Shown here: positions 33,425 through 42,388 of the stretch, one piece after another
Numbering within the stretch: the first letter of the stretch is position 1
How the letters are laid out: each line of letters starts with the position of its first letter
Source of the DNA: Planctomycetota bacterium
GTDB lineage: Bacteria; Planctomycetota; Phycisphaerae; Tepidisphaerales; Tepidisphaeraceae
Assembly: GCA_023417885.1 (NCBI GenBank)
Contig: JAEZED010000217.1
Span: 1-64,000 of the forward strand
Length of the DNA stretch: 64,000 nt
Direction: 5' to 3'
Position numbers and translations under genes: made by a program
Notes under the pieces: model-generated
The model's input: only the letters and a program-made list of their open reading frames with translations
The model's database searches: none
Told to the model about the DNA's origin: nothing

Positions 33425-35154
33425 GTCCGAGCGCCCGAATCATCCGCTGGCTCCCCGCCCTTGCCGCGGTGATGGGGGTGCTCATCGTGCTCTCGACGCT
33501 GGCGCACCGCGCGACCGACAGGGAGTACGACCTAGACCGCTTCGCACGCCTCCCCGTCTCGGCCGACGGGCGCGTGAAGCCCATGGACACGGTGGCGCGC
33601 AACACGTTGATGAGCCTTTCCGGCCGGCAGACGCTCCACGTCAACGGCCGCCGTGAGCCCGCCATCCGGTTCCTGCTCGACGTCATGGCACGACCGGACG
33701 ACCTGCGCGAGTACGAGATCGTCCGGATCGACCACCCGGACGTCCTGGCCCTGATCGGCCGCGCCCCGGGCGAGGCACGACGATTCAGCCTCGCGGATCT
33801 CGAACCACACTGGCCCAGGCTCATCGAGCAGGCCACGCGCGCGTTGGAGGTGGAGCCCCGTGGGCGCGACCCGTTCCAGCGGGCCGTGGTCGAGCTCTAC
33901 AGCCGGCTCGATCGTCTCGTCGCCATCTCGCAGATGCAGTCGCCTTACATGATCCCGCCGGTGGAGGCGGGGCAGGAGTGGGAGCCGTTCCACGAGGCGT
34001 TCATGGCCTCGCGCTCCCCCGCCGCGGGCGCATCGCACCCGGCCGTCGGGCACGTCGTGGCGATCATGACCGCCTGGCACGAGCACGACCCCGCCGCCTT
34101 CAACGCCGCGACCGCCGAGTATGCGCAGCTCATGGAGCAGGCCCTGCCGCGCGAGGCCCGGCGGGCGAAGTTCGAGGTCTTCTTCAACCGCCTGGCTCCC
34201 TTCTACGGCGCGACGCTGGTCTACCTTGCCGCGTTCCTGCTGGCGTGCGGATCGCTCCTGGCGCGCATGCGCAGCAGCGGCGGCATGGGCGGTGGATGGG
34301 CCGAGGCGGCACGCCGCTCCAGCGTCGCCTTGCTGTGGGTGGCGGTGGTGGTCCACACGCTCGGTATCGCGGCGCGCATCTACCTCCAGGGGCGTCCGCC
34401 GGTGACGAACCTCTACTCCTCGGCGGTGTTCGTCGGCTGGGGCTGCGTGCTGCTGGGGCTGCTTCTGGAACGTCTCTTCCCGCTGGTCATGAGCGCGCTG
34501 GCCGCGGCGGCGATCGGATTTGCGACGCTGATCATCGCGCACAACCTCGGCAGCGACGGCGACACGCTCCAGATGATGCAGGCGGTGCTGGACAGCAACT
34601 TCTGGCTCGCGACGCACGTGACGACCATCGCCCTGGGATATTCCGCCACGTTCTTCGCCGGCTTCCTGGGGCTGCTGTACATCCTCCTGGGCGTCTTCAC
34701 GCGGCGGCTGACGCCGGAGGCAGCCAAGGGGCTGTCGCGCATGACCTACGGGGTGGTCTGCTTCGCCCTGCTGCTGAGCTTCGTGGGCACGGTGCTGGGG
34801 GGCATCTGGGCCGACCAGAGCTGGGGGCGCTTCTGGGGATGGGACCCGAAGGAGAACGGCGCGGCGCTGGTCGTGCTGATGAACGCGATCATCCTCCACG
34901 CGCGCTGGGGCGGAATGATCCGCGAACGCGGCATCGCGGTGCTGGCGGTCGCGGGGAATGTTGTCACTGCCTGGAGCTGGTTTGGCACGAACATGCTCGG
35001 CGTCGGCCTGCACAGCTACGGCTTCATGGATTCGGCCGTCTTCTGGCTGATGGCGTTCGTCGTGAGCCAGTTCCTCGTGATGGCGCTGGGGCTGCTGCCG
35101 GTGCAGGCGTGGCGAAGCTACGGCGTCGCGGGCGCCGGGGCAGGCGACGCATAG
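33421..35154 (+). CDS. ccsA: CcsA/CcmF-type cytochrome c assembly protein
   Basis: A 577-residue multi-spanning haem-handling protein partnering ResB in system II. The tryptophan-rich haem-binding (WWD-type) segment is GGIWADQSWGRFWGWDPKE. The flanking external histidines are in HTLGIAARIYLQGRPPVTNLYSS, ATHVTTIALGYS and GVGLHSYGF. About eight membrane helices fill the C-terminal half. The N-terminal ~230 residues form an unusual extra domain with one helix and a soluble region, longer than in typical CcsA; such extended forms are known in planctomycetes. The start overlaps the resB stop (ATGA). The nrfH gene follows after 95 bases. Confidence 0.93.
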   Translation: MSPSARIIRWLPALAAVMGVLIVLSTLAHRATDREYDLDRFARLPVSADGRVKPMDTVARNTLMSLSGRQTLHVNGRREPAIRFLLDVMARPDDLREYEIVRIDHPDVLALIGRAPGEARRFSLADLEPHWPRLIEQATRALEVEPRGRDPFQRAVVELYSRLDRLVAISQMQSPYMIPPVEAGQEWEPFHEAFMASRSPAAGASHPAVGHVVAIMTAWHEHDPAAFNAATAEYAQLMEQALPREARRAKFEVFFNRLAPFYGATLVYLAAFLLACGSLLARMRSSGGMGGGWAEAARRSSVALLWVAVVVHTLGIAARIYLQGRPPVTNLYSSAVFVGWGCVLLGLLLERLFPLVMSALAAAAIGFATLIIAHNLGSDGDTLQMMQAVLDSNFWLATHVTTIALGYSATFFAGFLGLLYILLGVFTRRLTPEAAKGLSRMTYGVVCFALLLSFVGTVLGGIWADQSWGRFWGWDPKENGAALVVLMNAIILHARWGGMIRERGIAVLAVAGNVVTAWSWFGTNMLGVGLHSYGFMDSAVFWLMAFVVSQFLVMALGLLPVQAWRSYGVAGAGAGDA

Positions 35155-35249
35155 CCCTCGAGTCTCCGCCGCGGCCGCGCGCCGGCGCCCCCTGTGCCGA
35201 TCCAAAAGCGGGGTTGCGGCTTCGCGCGGAAACGGGTCTAAAGGACATC

Positions 35250-35813
35250 ATGCCCCGGAGCCGGCGCAAACCCCGATGGACGGCGCTGATCGCGCAGGTG
35301 GGCTTCCTTCCGCTGGCGATCGCGGTCGTCCTCGGAATGCTCGGCGGGGTGGGGGCTTTCACGTTCGGCTACGGCAAGGGTTACAGCTACATGTTCAATG
35401 ACCCCGCCGTGTGCGCCAACTGCCACGTGATGCAGGATCATTACGACACGTGGCAGGCTTCCAGCCACGCCCACGTGGCGACATGCAACGACTGCCACCT
35501 GCCGCACGACTTCGTCGGCAAGTGGTGGGTCAAGGCCGACAACGGCTTCTTCCACGGGCTGGCCTTCACGCTCGAGAACTACCACGACCCGATTCAGATC
35601 AAGCCGCGTAACCGGCGGGTGACGCAGAACTCCTGCCTCTACTGCCACGACGACATCGCCGACCAGATGCTGCCGGCGCACGCCGGCGCCGAGGGGGCGG
35701 CGGGAGAGATGCTCATGTGCGTCGCCTGCCATGCCGACGTGGGACACGCGCAGCGGCGGCGCGGCTCCTTCTCACCAGACTTCCAGCGCGACCCCTACCG
35801 CCCTAACGAGTGA
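35250..35813 (+). CDS. nrfH: Cytochrome c nitrite reductase small subunit (tetrahaem quinol dehydrogenase)
   Basis: A 187-residue NapC/NirT-family membrane cytochrome that oxidises quinol and hands electrons to NrfA. One N-terminal helix (~11-38) anchors it, and four CxxCH haem sites follow: CANCH (55-59), CNDCH (79-83), CLYCH (129-133) and CVACH (157-161). The spacing and the VMQDHYDTWQASSHAHVATC segment fit NrfH. The ATG at 35250 has AAGGA five bases upstream; the frame is open far upstream as a shadow of ccsA. It precedes nrfA by 27 bases, and its haems are presumably attached by the adjacent ResB/CcsA. Confidence 0.96.
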   Translation: MPRSRRKPRWTALIAQVGFLPLAIAVVLGMLGGVGAFTFGYGKGYSYMFNDPAVCANCHVMQDHYDTWQASSHAHVATCNDCHLPHDFVGKWWVKADNGFFHGLAFTLENYHDPIQIKPRNRRVTQNSCLYCHDDIADQMLPAHAGAEGAAGEMLMCVACHADVGHAQRRRGSFSPDFQRDPYRPNE

Positions 35814-35840
35814 AGCGCGACGATTGACGGAGCAGCGACG

Positions 35841-37643
35841 ATGAGTCTCGACCGACCCGACGAACCCACGCCTCCCACGCACAGGCCACCCGAGCCGGCG
35901 CCGCCGGAAGCGGGCGGGGAGCGCCCGTCCGTCTCCGATGCCGACGGCCGCTCCGGGCGGAAGCGGATGCTGGTCCTCACCGCCGTCCTCGCCGTCGTCG
36001 CGGTCGTGACGCTGGGGATCACTGCGCTGCTCGTGACGATCTTCGAGCACCGGCAGGAAGCCCGGGCGCCGTTCGTCAGGCTGGTCGACGTCACGGAGAT
36101 CAGCACGGACCCGGAGCCGTGGGGGACGAACTGGCCGCGCCAGTTCGACACCTACCGCCGCACCGTCGACGTCACGCAGACGCGCTACGGGGGCTCGAGC
36201 GCAATGCCGGAGCAGAAGCTCGAGGAGAGCCCATGGCTTCGCCGGCTCTACGCGGGGTATGCCTTCAGCATCGACTACCGCGAGCGGCGCGGGCACGCCT
36301 ACATGCTCTATGACCAGGAGCAGACAGAGCGCATCCTCCAGAAGCCCCAGGCGGGCGCATGCCTCCACTGCCACGGCTCGGTCATCCCGATGTACCGTCG
36401 CCTTGGCCTGGAAGAGGCGGGAGAGCCCGCCGACGCCGAGGCGCTGGCGGCGGGCTTCAACTGGCCTGCGGTGATGCGGGGCTTCGAGATCAGCTCGACG
36501 ATGACCTACACCGACGTCCACGCCGAGCTGATGGCAACGCCTGACGGAACGCCGGACGAGAACATCCCGCTGACCCCGGGCGGATCGAGCGGCGAGGTGC
36601 AGACGCCCGCCAATCTCTCGGGGGCGCCCACGACGCGGGAGGCGCTTGCGAGTCACGTCGGAGAGGCGCACCCCGTGAGCTGCATCGACTGCCACGATCC
36701 GGCAACGATGGCCGTGCGGGTGACGCGACCCGGCTTCATCAACGGCATCGCTTTGCTCGCCGCCAGCGACGAGCCGGTGCCGCACCTGCCGAGCGTCGAG
36801 CGCTGGCGCCAGGGAAGCCGCCGGGAGCCGTACGATCCGAACACGGAGGCGAGCCGGCAGGAGATGCGCAGCTTCGTCTGCGGGCAGTGCCACGTCGAGT
36901 ATTACTGCGCCACCCGGATGACGCTGACCTTCCCGTGGGGCAACGGACTCAAGGCCGAGCAGATCGAGCAGTTCTGGGACGAGACGACCTTCCCGGACGG
37001 CGAGGCGTTCCACGACTACAAGCACGGCGAGACAGGCGCGCCCGTCTACAAGGCGCAGCACCCGGAGTTCGAGCTCTGGAGCCAGGGCGTCCACGCGCGC
37101 AGCGGTGTCAGTTGTGCCGACTGCCACATGCCATACGAGCGCACCGGGGCCATGAAGGTCAGCACCCACTGGGTGCGCAGCCCCCTGCTCAACATCAACA
37201 ACGCCTGCCAGACATGCCACAACGTGCCCGAGGCCGAGCTGCTGGAGAAGGTGCACACCATCCAGGATCGCACGGCGGGGCTGCTCGAGCGGGCAGCCGG
37301 CGCGATGACGGATATGCTCGACGCGATCCGCGCCGCGCAGGCGGCCGGAGCCACGAGCGAGCAACTTGCCCCGATCTTCGAGCTTCAGAAGAAGGCGATG
37401 TGGCGCCTGGACTTCATCAGCAGCGAGAACTCGATGGGCTTCCACGCCGACCAGGAGGCGGCGCGGGTGCTGGCCGAGAGCATCGACTTCTCCCGGCAGG
37501 CCCAGGCGATGGCGCTGGCGCTGCGAGCCGGCGAATCGCCCCCGACAACCGGGCCGGTCACGCCGGTGCAGGGTGTGACCCCCGCCGAGCAGGCCCCGCC
37601 GGGTCGCTACCAGCAGGAGCCCCAGCCGCGCCGGGATCGCTGA
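35841..37643 (+). CDS. nrfA: Ammonia-forming cytochrome c nitrite reductase with CxxCH at haem 1
   Basis: A 600-residue pentahaem reductase turning nitrite into ammonium on the outer face of the inner membrane. A Pro-rich cytoplasmic N-terminus (1-40) and a membrane helix (~43-68) anchor it. Haem sites in order are CLHCH (174-178), CIDCH (281-285), CGQCH (347-351), CADCH (425-429) and CQTCH (456-460). Active-site residues are visible: Arg in ERRGHAY (~150), Tyr in CHVEYYC and His407 in KAQHPEFE. The first site is normally CxxCK, with Lys binding the catalytic haem; here it is CxxCH. About 100 residues separate haems 1 and 2, more than the ~35 in enterobacterial NrfA. Confidence 0.94.
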   Translation: MSLDRPDEPTPPTHRPPEPAPPEAGGERPSVSDADGRSGRKRMLVLTAVLAVVAVVTLGITALLVTIFEHRQEARAPFVRLVDVTEISTDPEPWGTNWPRQFDTYRRTVDVTQTRYGGSSAMPEQKLEESPWLRRLYAGYAFSIDYRERRGHAYMLYDQEQTERILQKPQAGACLHCHGSVIPMYRRLGLEEAGEPADAEALAAGFNWPAVMRGFEISSTMTYTDVHAELMATPDGTPDENIPLTPGGSSGEVQTPANLSGAPTTREALASHVGEAHPVSCIDCHDPATMAVRVTRPGFINGIALLAASDEPVPHLPSVERWRQGSRREPYDPNTEASRQEMRSFVCGQCHVEYYCATRMTLTFPWGNGLKAEQIEQFWDETTFPDGEAFHDYKHGETGAPVYKAQHPEFELWSQGVHARSGVSCADCHMPYERTGAMKVSTHWVRSPLLNINNACQTCHNVPEAELLEKVHTIQDRTAGLLERAAGAMTDMLDAIRAAQAAGATSEQLAPIFELQKKAMWRLDFISSENSMGFHADQEAARVLAESIDFSRQAQAMALALRAGESPPTTGPVTPVQGVTPAEQAPPGRYQQEPQPRRDR

Positions 37644-37673
37644 GGCATCACGTGGTTCGCTTCAACGTTCACC

Positions 37674-37693
37674 CCCACGGCGCAAGCCGTGGG
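37674..37693. terminator. GCAA-loop hairpin between convergent genes
   Basis: CCCACGGC, loop GCAA and GCCGTGGG form a perfect 8-bp stem with a GNRA tetraloop, flanked by AACGTT and GCGTTG that may extend it. It lies 30 bases after the nrfA stop and 52 before the convergent porin stop. No T-run follows on either strand. It may act as a bidirectional terminator or be a dispersed palindromic (REP-like) element. Confidence 0.55.
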
Positions 37694-37745
37694 CGTTGGC
37701 ACATGCAAGGCGCTCTCCGTCGCGTCTGTTCATTGGCGGTCGGGG

Positions 37746-39221
37746 TCAAAAGGCATACTGCACGCCGACGTAGAGGAAGCTCAGGTCATCCGAGGGCCCC
37801 GTCTCCTCGATGAAGTCACCGGCGAAGAAGTGGCTGAAGCCGGCGTAGGCCGAGAGGTGGCGGTCGATCTGCCAGTTGAGCAGCAGGTCGATTTCACTCC
37901 CGATAAAGCGATCCTCCCCGCCTGCACGCCCCACCGCCGCGGCGGTGGTGTAGATCGCGTCGTCGTCGCTGGCGCGCCAGAAGGCGTGGTAGGTCGCCTG
38001 CAGCGACAGCTTCCTGGCGAAACGCGTCTCGCCGGAAAGCAGGTTCAGATCCGTGCCGGCGTAGAGATCGATCACGTTCTGCCTGCCAAGCACGTCCGCG
38101 TAGCCGAGGTAGGCGTGTGCGAGCGGGAAAAGCTGGTTGAACGTGCCCAGGTCGGCATCGTCCGGATCGTCGTCGCCGCTGGCGTACGTTCCGCCGGCAA
38201 AGAGACGCGGCGCGAGCGTCGTCTCGGGCGCGAGGCCGAGCCCCGCCTCGGCGGCGATGAAGAAGGCGGAGATGTCCCCCTCGCCCGCGGCCGAGGCGAA
38301 GTCGCCGAACTGGTACGCGCCCTCGATGTCGAGGTCGAAGGGCGCGGGATTGGTGTAGAAGCGTGCTCCGACGGTCATGCGCTCTTCCTCGCCCGTCCCC
38401 TGGAGGAACGAGGCCGACTCGCGATCGAGGTAGAGCAGGTACTGCTCGAATCGGGTCGGCTGGCTTCCCGATTCGCCGCGCACAAGGACGGCGGAGTTGT
38501 AGATGCCGGCGAAGTCGGTGGAGCCGTCGTACCACTCGTCGAGCGGGCCCTCGTCGACAATGACCGGACGCGCCCAGAAGAGATCAAACGTGCTCCCGGG
38601 AAGGCCGTAGCTGCGCGAGAGCTTTACGGCGTCGAACGTCCGCCGCGTGTTCGTCCAATCGAGCGGCGAGATGAGCCGCTGTGCGCCATAGAGAAGGTTC
38701 TGCCTCCCGCCGCGGACGGTGAGCCAGTCTCCCTCGCCGGAACGCAGCCGGATATCGGCGAAGGCCTGGTGGATGTCGAGGTCGTTCTCATCGATGCCCG
38801 GCCGCTCCCCCCCGTCGCGGCCGTCGGCGTTCGCGCTGATCCCCTGGACGAACACCCGGAACCGCTCGCCGACGTGGAGATCGGCATGGGCCATGAGCCG
38901 GAGCAGGTGAAAGCCGTCATCGTCCTGCGGGCCCGCGCCGAAGCCGGCGTTCTCGAAGCGTTCCCACCGGTAGCGCGCGCTTCCGCCGAGGGAGAGGTAG
39001 ATGCTTTCCTCGTCGTTGAGCGGAATGAACTTGATCGGGTCGAAGAAGTCGGTGCGCGGCGTATCGCGCAGGTAGCTCCAGTCCTCGTTCCATCGCAGGG
39101 GCGTGTACTGCGGAGGCTGGGCAGCCGGCGCGGCGGCCGGCGCGACGGGCCTGGTTGCCGGCGGCTGCTGGGCGATCGAGACGGCGAGGGGGCACAGGAG
39201 CGTGGCGAGCATCGTGAGCAT
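37746..39221 (-). CDS. Outer-membrane porin of the alginate-export (AlgE-like) family
   Basis: A 491-residue exported beta-barrel protein. A signal peptide (MLATLLCPLAVSIAQ) is followed by a linker (PPATRPVAPAAAP), then alternating amphipathic strands and a C-terminal aromatic (VGVQYAF) as required for barrel assembly. Segments such as RYRWERFENAGFG, RVFVQGISAN, GRQNLLYGAQRLISP and WTNTRRTFDAVKLSR are typical of the alginate_exp domain in planctomycetes and gamma-proteobacteria. Despite the family name, many members sit with nitrate or nitrite genes and probably pass small anions. It is the last gene of the molybdoenzyme operon (44 bases after mobA). Confidence 0.85.
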   Translation of the reverse strand: MLTMLATLLCPLAVSIAQQPPATRPVAPAAAPAAQPPQYTPLRWNEDWSYLRDTPRTDFFDPIKFIPLNDEESIYLSLGGSARYRWERFENAGFGAGPQDDDGFHLLRLMAHADLHVGERFRVFVQGISANADGRDGGERPGIDENDLDIHQAFADIRLRSGEGDWLTVRGGRQNLLYGAQRLISPLDWTNTRRTFDAVKLSRSYGLPGSTFDLFWARPVIVDEGPLDEWYDGSTDFAGIYNSAVLVRGESGSQPTRFEQYLLYLDRESASFLQGTGEEERMTVGARFYTNPAPFDLDIEGAYQFGDFASAAGEGDISAFFIAAEAGLGLAPETTLAPRLFAGGTYASGDDDPDDADLGTFNQLFPLAHAYLGYADVLGRQNVIDLYAGTDLNLLSGETRFARKLSLQATYHAFWRASDDDAIYTTAAAVGRAGGEDRFIGSEIDLLLNWQIDRHLSAYAGFSHFFAGDFIEETGPSDDLSFLYVGVQYAF

Positions 39222-39265
39222 GACGCCGCCGAAGATAATGTCAGCCGGGTCAGCGGGATAGAGGC

Positions 39266-39862
39266 TTAACCCCCCTCACCCTGCCGCGCCTCGGCGCTCT
39301 TCAGCGCGGCGTGGAGTTCCCTGGGCGTGTTGACATGCGCCAGCACCGGCCAGTCCCCTGGAAGTGGGAGATACCGGGCGTCGAGGCGGCCGAGCAGGCG
39401 ATGCAGGGCGTAGTCGCCCGCGGTGATCGCTTCGCGCACGGCGCTGATGGACGAGACGTGGTAGATGGCGCAAAGCGGCTCGATGCGCTCGCCCCGAAAC
39501 GCGATTGCCTGCCCTGACGCCTCCGCCCCGTCGCAGAGCTGGCCAAGCCAGTGCGGCTGGAGCGTGACGAAGTCGCAGGAGAGCAGCAGAAGCCAGCTGG
39601 CTCCGTTCGCCCCGGCGTCCGCCAGCGCCGCGGCGAGCCCGCCGATCGGGCCGACGCCGGGCGGATTGTCGCCGATCGTCCGCAGGCCCAGATCCTCGTA
39701 CTCGCCCGCCCTGCCGACGACGGTGACGGACGGGCCCAGGGCGGCCGCGGCGTGGGCGACACGCACGATGAGCGGATGACCACCGGCCAAGGCGCGTGCC
39801 TTGTCGCTGCCGAAGCGGCGTGACTGCCCTCCCGCGAGGATGTAGACCGGCGGGATGGTCAT
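39266..39862 (-). CDS. mobA: Molybdenum cofactor guanylyltransferase (MobA)
   Basis: A ~198-residue enzyme that links GMP to molybdopterin to form the bis-MGD type cofactor used by DMSO-reductase-family enzymes. The N-terminal VYILAGGQSRRFGSDKA is the nucleotide-binding signature, followed by VGRAGEYEDLGL, DNPPGVGPIGGLAAAL and LLLLSCDFVTLQP (metal Asp). The C-terminal VLAHVNTPREL matches the family end. The start is either the ATG at 39862 or a GTG at 39865 directly after the upstream stop. Located within the molybdopterin oxidoreductase operon, it presumably serves that enzyme. Confidence 0.95.
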   Translation of the reverse strand: MTIPPVYILAGGQSRRFGSDKARALAGGHPLIVRVAHAAAALGPSVTVVGRAGEYEDLGLRTIGDNPPGVGPIGGLAAALADAGANGASWLLLLSCDFVTLQPHWLGQLCDGAEASGQAIAFRGERIEPLCAIYHVSSISAVREAITAGDYALHRLLGRLDARYLPLPGDWPVLAHVNTPRELHAALKSAEARQGEGG

Positions 39863-39865
39863 CAC

Positions 39866-40219
39866 TCAGCCGTTGCGCGATTCGGCGCGCTCGCGCTCGA
39901 ACTGCACGCGTGCCCAGCTCCACGCCCGCGCCGTGGCGGGGAAACCGCAGGTGGTCATCCCGAGGAGGATGGCGTGCTCCACCTCCGCCTCCGTCGCCCC
40001 ATGCTTCATGGCGCGGTGGACGTGGCTTCGCAGGGCCGACTCCAGCCCGGCTCCGACGCACATGCCCACCTTGATCAGCTCGCACTGCTTCGCATCCAGC
40101 GGGCCGGCGGCCTTGAGCGCTTCGCCCGTCTCCTGGTGCAAACGGCCGAGATCGGGAAAGCGGCGGCAGAACTCCTTGAACGTCCCGGGCAGCTTCTCGG
40201 CAGTGTCGTCCGGCTTCAT
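39866..40219 (-). CDS. Carboxymuconolactone decarboxylase/AhpD-like protein
   Basis: A 117-residue all-alpha protein of the CMD/AhpD superfamily, whose members are decarboxylases or peroxidase-linked disulfide reductants. The motif region reads CELIKVGMCVGAGLESALRSHVHRAMKHGATEAEV, with one Cys where AhpD has CxxC, so a standard AhpD disulfide mechanism is unlikely. The conserved His in SHVHRA is present. GGGAGG six bases before the ATG at 40219 fixes the start. Placed between the TDT channel gene and mobA in the molybdoenzyme operon; its role there is unknown. Confidence 0.85.
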   Translation of the reverse strand: MKPDDTAEKLPGTFKEFCRRFPDLGRLHQETGEALKAAGPLDAKQCELIKVGMCVGAGLESALRSHVHRAMKHGATEAEVEHAILLGMTTCGFPATARAWSWARVQFERERAESRNG

Positions 40220-40263
40220 GCGAACCTCCCGTTGATCGTCGGCGAGTATACAGGCGATGCACA

Positions 40264-41376
40264 TCAGAACCTGCGGCCGAACGTCGCGGCGCTTCGGCCC
40301 CGGGAGCTCAGCGCGCCGCGAAGGAGCGCCCCGGCGAGGCCGACCATCGTCAGCAGCCAGGCGGCCAGGGCGACGTAGATGAAGATCCGCGGGATGATCT
40401 CGAGAAAGGGCGCGTTCACGACCTCGGCGAGCCGGTAAGTGCAGGCGGTGTACATTCCCAGCGGGAAGACGGCGCCCCAGTAGAGCGGGTCGTACTTCAG
40501 CGGAAACCGGCGCCACACGTGCCGCCAAACGCCCAGGATCAGGAGCATCGGGATCCACCAGGTCGCGGTGCTCCAGAACAGAAGCGTCACCCCCTTCAGG
40601 AACGGCAGCGTCCCCGCCAGCACGGGCGATTCGGGCGCCGCGGCGATCAGCAGCGTGCCGGCGAGCGTGGAGATCGCCACCGACCCCATGTTGATCCAGT
40701 AAGGCGGGGCCAGGTCCGACGGGCTCAGCGCGAAGAAGGTGTAGCGGTAGAAGATGAGCGAGATGATCCAGACATAGAGCATCCCGCCGCCCAGCCACAT
40801 CGCAAGGCAGAAGAAGAGCACGTGCGGCTGGTAGTCGCCGAAGCCCGCGGCCAGTTGCGCCCCCAGCACCGCCACCGATTGCGCCGCGACGATCGCGACG
40901 AGCCACCCGCCGTTGATCCCTTCGGCCAGGCCCGGCTTGACCGCCTTCACGGTGAGCATCGTGAAGATGCCGTAGTTGAGCAGCGCCCAGAGAACGATCC
41001 CTACCACCCAGAGCGCCGCGGCCGCACGCCACGAACCCGCGATGAGCAGGCACTGCGTCCCGAGCACGCACGTGGCGGCAACCGCCGTGAAGAAGCCGAC
41101 GCTCCGGCCGTGGTGCATGAGGTCGTCCGCCACGCGGCGCGGATACCGGGCGATCCGGATCGCCAGGAGAATCCAGAGCGCGGCGTAGAGGAGGATGTTC
41201 AGGCCGAAGAGTGCCGGGCCGACGAACGGGAAGGAGAGCAAGTGCGCCGCGATGGAGACGATCCCTGTCGCCATGACCATCGCGAAATAGGCGGGATGGA
41301 GGCTCTCGATCGCTCCCTGTGGAGGTGCAGCCGACGGCGGCGCCGGGGCGGACGGGCTGTCGGCGGCGCTGGTCAT
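40264..41376 (-). CDS. TDT/SLAC1-TehA family anion channel or dicarboxylate transporter
   Basis: A 370-residue inner-membrane protein with ten hydrophobic segments, opening with [21 protein letters not shown], the first helix signature of the TehA/Mae1/SLAC1 superfamily. Further matches are [39 protein letters not shown] and [15 protein letters not shown]. Plant SLAC1 passes chloride and nitrate; bacterial members include tellurite and dicarboxylate transporters. Lying in an operon for a molybdenum reductase, with no NarK-type transporter in the window, it is a reasonable nitrate or nitrite channel, by inference. The ATG overlaps the small upstream gene by four bases. Confidence 0.88.
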   Translation of the reverse strand: MTSAADSPSAPAPPSAAPPQGAIESLHPAYFAMVMATGIVSIAAHLLSFPFVGPALFGLNILLYAALWILLAIRIARYPRRVADDLMHHGRSVGFFTAVAATCVLGTQCLLIAGSWRAAAALWVVGIVLWALLNYGIFTMLTVKAVKPGLAEGINGGWLVAIVAAQSVAVLGAQLAAGFGDYQPHVLFFCLAMWLGGGMLYVWIISLIFYRYTFFALSPSDLAPPYWINMGSVAISTLAGTLLIAAAPESPVLAGTLPFLKGVTLLFWSTATWWIPMLLILGVWRHVWRRFPLKYDPLYWGAVFPLGMYTACTYRLAEVVNAPFLEIIPRIFIYVALAAWLLTMVGLAGALLRGALSSRGRSAATFGRRF

Positions 41377-41609
41377 CGGCGCACGCGCTCCATGCGGTAG
41401 AGGTACCGGAGCAGGCCGACATTGAGGAGCAGACAGAAGAGGCTTGCGCCCGCCGCGGGCCATATGACGGAGCTGTCGCCGCCCAGGTAGGCGTTCATGG
41501 TGGCGGTGAGGAGCCAGAGCTGGAGGATGAGCAGGAGCAGGACGAAGCAGAGGATGCCGTAGACGATGGTCGTCCGCTGCTCGCGCGTGAATGGTCGCTT
41601 GAGGGTCAT
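41373..41609 (-). CDS. Small two-helix membrane protein
   Basis: A 78-residue protein with two hydrophobic helices ([26 protein letters not shown] and [24 protein letters not shown]). I associate it with a small uncharacterised family found next to Rieske/molybdopterin genes in planctomycetes (DUF6755-like), but I cannot confirm that. The ATG at 41609 begins [11 protein letters not shown]; the frame extends to 41645 but would overlap the Rieske stop. It sits 20 bases after the Rieske gene and overlaps the channel gene, so it is probably part of the same membrane complex. Confidence 0.7.
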   Translation of the reverse strand: MTLKRPFTREQRTTIVYGILCFVLLLLILQLWLLTATMNAYLGGDSSVIWPAAGASLFCLLLNVGLLRYLYRMERVRR

Positions 41610-41629
41610 GGCAGGTCGTGGGGCAAGGG

Positions 41630-42385
41630 TCAGACGGTGCGCCATTCGACGCCCGTTGCGTAGATGTCCCGGCCGCGCACCTCAAGCAGGATGCGCGGCA
41701 GCGGCCGCTGGGGCGGTCCGGCGACGGGTCGACCCGTGTCGAGGTCGAAATACCCCTCGTGGCACGGGCAGTGGATAACGCCCTCTTCGGGCCGGGGGAC
41801 GACGGCGCAGGCCAGGTGCGTGCACTTCTGGCTGTAGGCCAGGAGCTGATCCTGTTCCGTCCGGACGAGGATGCAGTTGTCGTCCTCTTCGGGATAATGG
41901 AAGACCAGCACCGCGCCCGGCGCCAGGTCGTCGAGCGAGGCGATCCGCTTCGTCTCCGGCTCGCCCGTCGAGCGCCGCCACCAGTTCTGCGCGCCGATCC
42001 ATAGCTGGCCGACGAAGAACGCGAAGCTCGTCAGCACCATGAACCGCGCGAAGTCGCGGCGTGCGACGTAGTGATCCTGCGGCCAGTCGATCGGGAAGTC
42101 CTTACGCCAGGCCGGCTGCTCCTCCATGGAGCGCCAGTCGGGGGGCGTGGTGATCGTCTCGCCGTCCGGGAGCGGCTTGTAGACGTTCGAGGGCGTGGTG
42201 CCGGTGAGTCCCTCCCGGCCGGGGGAGTTGATCAGGACGTCCAGCTTTGCATGCGGATCGTCGCCGGCGACGTGACCGGGCGCCTCGGTGCGCACCTTCA
42301 GGCGCAGGCGGCGCTGCGCAGGATCCCCGCGGCCAGGGCCGGGGGAGTCTGGAACGGCAGGGTCGTAGCCTTGGACGTCGGCCAT
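41630..42385 (-). CDS. Membrane-anchored Rieske [2Fe-2S] protein
   Basis: A 251-residue electron carrier. A long soluble N-terminus (1-~112) precedes one membrane helix ([17 protein letters not shown], ~114-131) and a C-terminal Rieske fold. Cluster ligands are visible as CTH (Cys178, His180) and CPCH (Cys196, His199), with the disulfide partner Cys183 in CTHLAC and Cys198 in the second loop. There is no Tat signal in front of the helix. In this operon it probably passes electrons between the membrane quinol system and the ferredoxin-like subunit. It follows the ferredoxin gene after three bases. Confidence 0.93.
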   Translation of the reverse strand: MADVQGYDPAVPDSPGPGRGDPAQRRLRLKVRTEAPGHVAGDDPHAKLDVLINSPGREGLTGTTPSNVYKPLPDGETITTPPDWRSMEEQPAWRKDFPIDWPQDHYVARRDFARFMVLTSFAFFVGQLWIGAQNWWRRSTGEPETKRIASLDDLAPGAVLVFHYPEEDDNCILVRTEQDQLLAYSQKCTHLACAVVPRPEEGVIHCPCHEGYFDLDTGRPVAGPPQRPLPRILLEVRGRDIYATGVEWRTV

Positions 42386-42388
42386 AAC

